DNA from: Cladorhizidae sp. MBARI D1340-BT2
Taxonomy: Eukaryota; Porifera; Demospongiae; Poecilosclerida; Cladorhizidae
NCBI GenBank assembly: GCA_028752905.1
Contig: JAQNBH010000003.1
Coordinates: forward strand, 35,740,697 to 35,804,696
DNA length: 64,000 nt
Direction: 5' to 3'
Under the pieces are notes generated by a model, which saw nothing but the letters and a program-made list of their open reading frames with translations, was not told the origin of the DNA and did no database searches. Shown one piece after another: positions 61,905 through 64,000 of the stretch (position 1 is the first letter of the stretch; each line of letters starts with the position of its first letter). A program made the translations under genes and the position numbers.

Positions 61905-61960
61905 TCTCATTATTCCGGATGAAGGCTAGAGCATCTAGTCGAAACGTCGAGCGAATACGA
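61905..61960 (+). ncRNA. Hammerhead-ribozyme-like motif, copy B (one core change)
   Basis: Order of parts: TCATTATTC (helix I side), CGGATGA at 61916-61922 (consensus CTGATGA, T4 changed to G), one extra A, helix II GGCTAG/CTAGTC with AGCAT loop (61924-61940), GAAA 61941-61944, then CGTC with the cleavage triplet GTC ending at 61948, then GAGCGAATACG. ACGT after GAA is self-complementary, as in minimal motifs with a very short helix III that act as dimers. GAATA downstream can pair with TATTC upstream to form part of helix I. The core change and extra A predict weak or no activity for this copy. Confidence 0.5.
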
Positions 61961-62175
61961 TTTGAAGTTGATAATTGAAAAGGTTATTGTAATGTTATTA
62001 TGTCAACTGAGAGTTCATTGAGTTTATTACAACCTTCAATATAGTGGTAAGGGAGAACTCCACAAGCAAACTAAACGGACCATTCCTTGTAAACACATTA
62101 GCTAATATATTTATTACTCTCAAGGAACTCTCAAGTGACATAATAACATTACAATAACCTTCTTCTCAATAATCA

Positions 62176-62221
62176 ACTTGAAATTATACTCTCTCGACGT
62201 TTCAACTAGATGCTCTAACCT
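62176..62221 (-). ncRNA. Hammerhead-ribozyme-like 3' half, copy C
   Basis: On the minus strand: GAAGGTTAGAGCATCTAGTT, then GAAACGTCGAGAGAG. Helix II survives only with G-U pairs, and GAAA and GTC are intact. The CTGATGA box is not present because the copy abuts copy D head-to-head at 62221-62227. It cannot fold a full ribozyme alone. Confidence 0.45.
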
Positions 62222-62227
62222 TCTCTC

Positions 62228-62270
62228 CTGATGAAGGCTAGAGCATCTATTCGAAACGTCAAAAGAATAC
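62228..62270 (+). ncRNA. Hammerhead-ribozyme-like motif, copy D (core boxes intact)
   Basis: CTGATGA at 62228-62234, extra A, GGCTAG-AGCAT-CTATTC hairpin with one mismatch, GAAA 62253-62256, CGTC 62257-62260, then AAAAGAATAC. This is the only copy in the window with both conserved boxes and the GTC triplet unchanged. Helix I pairing with the preceding CTTCTCTC is poor, so activity is doubtful. The same layout in four copies supports descent from a real hammerhead motif. Confidence 0.5.
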
Positions 62271-62330
62271 AATGATTATTGAGAGGAAGGTTATTGTAAT
62301 ATTTGTCACTGTTGTGGACTGCACAAGTCA

Positions 62331-63187
62331 GCATATACCACAACTTGTTGTTTTGTTATCAGAATCATCTCAGGATCAGCTACAGTCTCCTTCAAGACCT
62401 TGACAACATTCGCACAGTAGAACTCCTGGACTAAGTATGTATACACTACTACCTAACGCTTGCTCTTGATTTGATTTGTTCTAAGGAGATTATTCATCAG
62501 AAATCAACTTAACACTCAGTTAAGCTGCATATCACAAGTTGAGTGTGTTAATGCTAATGAAAACGGTCATTGAATAGCCTAGGGCTTCCTCTAGCCACTG
62601 GTACCAATTTCAAATCTTTAGCAGTTGGCAATCTGGAGTTATTTTGGCGGAGGTTGCATGGATTCAGGTTTTTGAGGTCCCTCCACTTTAGGGTCTAGTA
62701 ACTCACCTATAGTTATACCTATTAAACATATTTTAGTATCAAAAGAGAGCACACAGAGAGACTTATCTTTTGAGCTATATATCAAGTCCATACCATGAAG
62801 TTTGCAGAATCTACGGAGCTCTAAAGTTGTAACCACAAGTAAATGCCACTGTCTCCACTTTAAGTTTGGGAGAGTTACCCATTCTGTGTATATAGCATGT
62901 GGGCTAGCTTGATTACGCCACAATCAATAACCACACACCTTTTTTGGAAATCAAGAAACAGATTAGATGGGCACGCATTGGAACATTTGAGAATCTTCTG
63001 GTACTCAAGTTGTTATGAACGACCTAGTATATACAAGTTATGTGTGAGAGAAAACAAAGACGCACAGATGGATCCATGAAAATGAATTTCAAGGTTTTTC
63101 ACAAATTTTAAGATTTATATGTCTGCCAGTACTTTTAGCAAAATATTTAAGGTATACTGGGAGTCTTTAATACTGGGAGTCTTTAAG
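62331..63187. other. Intronic DNA, one unassigned minus-strand frame
   Basis: The minus frame 62639-62923 (94 codons, starting MWRNQASPHAIYTEWVTLPN, ending ESMQPPPK) is open but matches no family I know. It lies on the host-gene strand yet has no splice-like borders that I can defend. The rest shows nothing recognisable. Confidence 0.35.
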
Positions 63188-63262
63188 GAGCAATTTTTTT
63201 TTGGGGGGGGGGGGGAGGGTGGAGGGGGATAAGGGGGAGGGGGTGGGGTAGGGGGTTGGAAG
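63188..63262 (+). repeat. G-rich tract with quadruplex potential
   Basis: A T run, then about 13 consecutive G, then repeated GGG/GGGGG blocks separated by A, T or GA (AGGGTGGAGGGGGATAAGGG, GGGTGGGGTAGGGGG). At least eight G-runs of three or more lie within about 70 bp on the plus strand (C-rich on the transcribed pre-mRNA, which is minus). Located about 190 bp inside the intron from the donor. Confidence 0.85.
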
Positions 63263-63453
63263 GTTGCGTTAAAAAAGGGAAATTTTGTGTGTTTAATATA
63301 GTATACTACAGTATGTTGGCACTTTTTGTAGTGTATACTGGAAACCCATGGAATAGTCCCTTTAATTATATATGAAGTATTCCATGAGCCTCAGCAGCAA
63401 GGAGAACAATTTTCATCTATTATAAATATTATAAAATTTCTAATCCGATTTAC

Positions 63454-64000
63454 CTGAGGTCATCCAAATCACTCCATTCTGGGACTTGGTTTGAATTGTA
63501 GATCAAAAGTGAACTGATCAAAACAACAATTGATAGCTGCTCCATAGCACCTGCCCCCTCCCCATCATCATTGCTGTGTACAACATCCGTGCCTTCCGTA
63601 TCCAGAAAGAGAACCACAAAGCTGTCGCACTCCAGCACAGTAGTTGACATCCACACGCCCTTGGTGCAAGCTTCCATAGTGTGCCCCAACGAAAATGCAT
63701 CAGAACGTCCTAGAATGCGAGATAGAAGGTACGACTTTCCAGTTCTGTATGGACCACAAATAGAAAGGATAGCCATAGGCTTGTCAATGCTACGGATCAG
63801 TTGTACAGCTTCGTCGACCAACTTCATTGAACCAACGATATGCTCGTTATTTGGTTCCTGTTTAGATAAGCAATTTTCGTACTGGTTCCAGTTGCAGGTT
63901 TTAGGAATGAGGAGAGGAATGGAAGGATGAACAGGCTTCCCCTGCAAGGACAGTGTCTTGGGTTCAAATGCAGACATCACAGCAGAATAACCAGCAGCTC
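63454..64000 (-). CDS. GBP-like large GTPase, N-terminal GTPase exon
   Basis: Minus-strand exon open to the window edge. The ATG at 63977-63975 is the first Met in view, but the frame continues upstream (AAGYSAV), so the true start may lie outside. It carries the GBP GTPase signature: P-loop GPYRTGKSYLL (63755-63732 for GPYRTGKS, residues about 75-82), SLGHTMEACTKGVW (switch I with the conserved Thr), and LDTEG (63605-63591, residues about 125-129), then LLIYNS. The Tyr-Arg-Thr P-loop and LDTEG separate GBP/atlastin-type GTPases from small Ras-like ones. GBPs bind guanine nucleotides, self-assemble and act on intracellular membranes, in vertebrates in cell-autonomous immunity. That role here is inference. 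Donor CAG|GTAAAT closes the exon at 63454. Confidence 0.88.

Larger units (their letters stand above)
61765..62330. mobile_element. Dispersed hammerhead-bearing repeat, three copies (+, -, +)
   Basis: Copy B (plus, about 61765-62035) has a T-rich tract, CTCTACATCCGGTT, GGTATATAACAGGCTC, the hammerhead-like motif, GATAATTGAAAAGG, TTATTGTAATGTTATTATG and TCAACTGAGAGTTCATTGAG. Copy C (minus, about 62221-62115) repeats the 3' half of B in inverted orientation. Copy D (plus, from about 62222) starts head-to-head with C at the CTCTCC junction and ends after GGTTATTGTAAT. No coding frames. The family also includes 52038-52370. Penelope-like elements carry hammerhead motifs in their terminal repeats and often sit as inverted partial tandems; retrozymes are the other option. 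Assignment is inference. Confidence 0.6.
56183..63453 (-). other. 7.3-kb intron of the GBP-like gene
   Basis: Donor CAG|GTAAAT is at 63454/63453 and acceptor TTTTAG at 56183. Exon phases (two bases plus one) join without shift. The protein across the join (IYNS...WSDLDDL, S, FLSYLSSSLVRSSS...FPHFMWLIRD) follows the order of GBP GTPase motifs, so no exon seems missing. The intron is full of repeats: a 46-bp minisatellite, a 16-bp satellite, a MITE-like element, the dispersed hammerhead-like repeat in three copies, and a G-rich tract. The acceptor-side stretch 56195-56770 and 57666-57995 show nothing else I can name. Confidence 0.75.

Overview
The window comes from a metazoan nuclear genome. 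It has a spliced guanylate-binding-protein (GBP)-type gene, non-LTR retrotransposon tails with (TA)n 3' ends, hAT and Academ-like DNA transposons, microsatellites and a satellite array tens of kilobases long. A fibronectin-III-bearing GBP together with these transposon families suggests a marine invertebrate, possibly a sponge. That placement is inference; nothing here proves the species.

Layout. About 43.7 kb (1-3057 and 8181-48848) is one tandem satellite with a 32-bp monomer. It is open at the left window edge and ends at about 48848. It is interrupted once, at 3061-8180, by a 5.1-kb DNA transposon with about 150-bp inverted termini (TACCCAGGGGG) and a TGA target duplication that falls exactly inside a monomer. 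That element carries a decayed minus-strand transposase gene (Cys-rich ends and an acidic nuclease-like core) and is itself split by a 1.57-kb internally deleted hAT element (3547-5120). From 48849 to about 54500 lies ordinary intergenic DNA: minisatellites, two 5'-truncated retrotransposon tails, low-complexity tracts and a degenerate repeat related to the satellite. From 54532 to the right edge is one minus-strand gene. Two exons (63454 to >64000 and 54532-56182) join in phase to give a GBP-like large GTPase with a fibronectin III domain and a hydrophobic C-terminal segment. Its 7.3-kb intron holds a 46-bp minisatellite with an inverted block, a 2.3-kb satellite of 16-bp units, a MITE-like element and three more copies of the satellite-related dispersed repeat.

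Main observation. The 32-bp satellite monomer matches, 31 of 32 positions, a segment of a dispersed repeat in the GBP intron (61908-61939). There the segment continues into GAAACGTC. The dispersed sequence has the layout of a type I hammerhead ribozyme: a CTGATGA box, a helix II hairpin GGCTAG/CTAGTC with loop AGCAT, GAAA, and a GTC cleavage triplet. The satellite therefore looks like a megasatellite amplified from the 5' half of a hammerhead-like motif, of the kind known from Penelope-like elements and retrozymes. Each monomer keeps box I and the helix II hairpin and has lost the GAAA/cleavage half. The array also shows nested higher-order repeats with constant offsets (559, about 2760, 4254 and about 7004 bp), evidence of recent segmental amplification.
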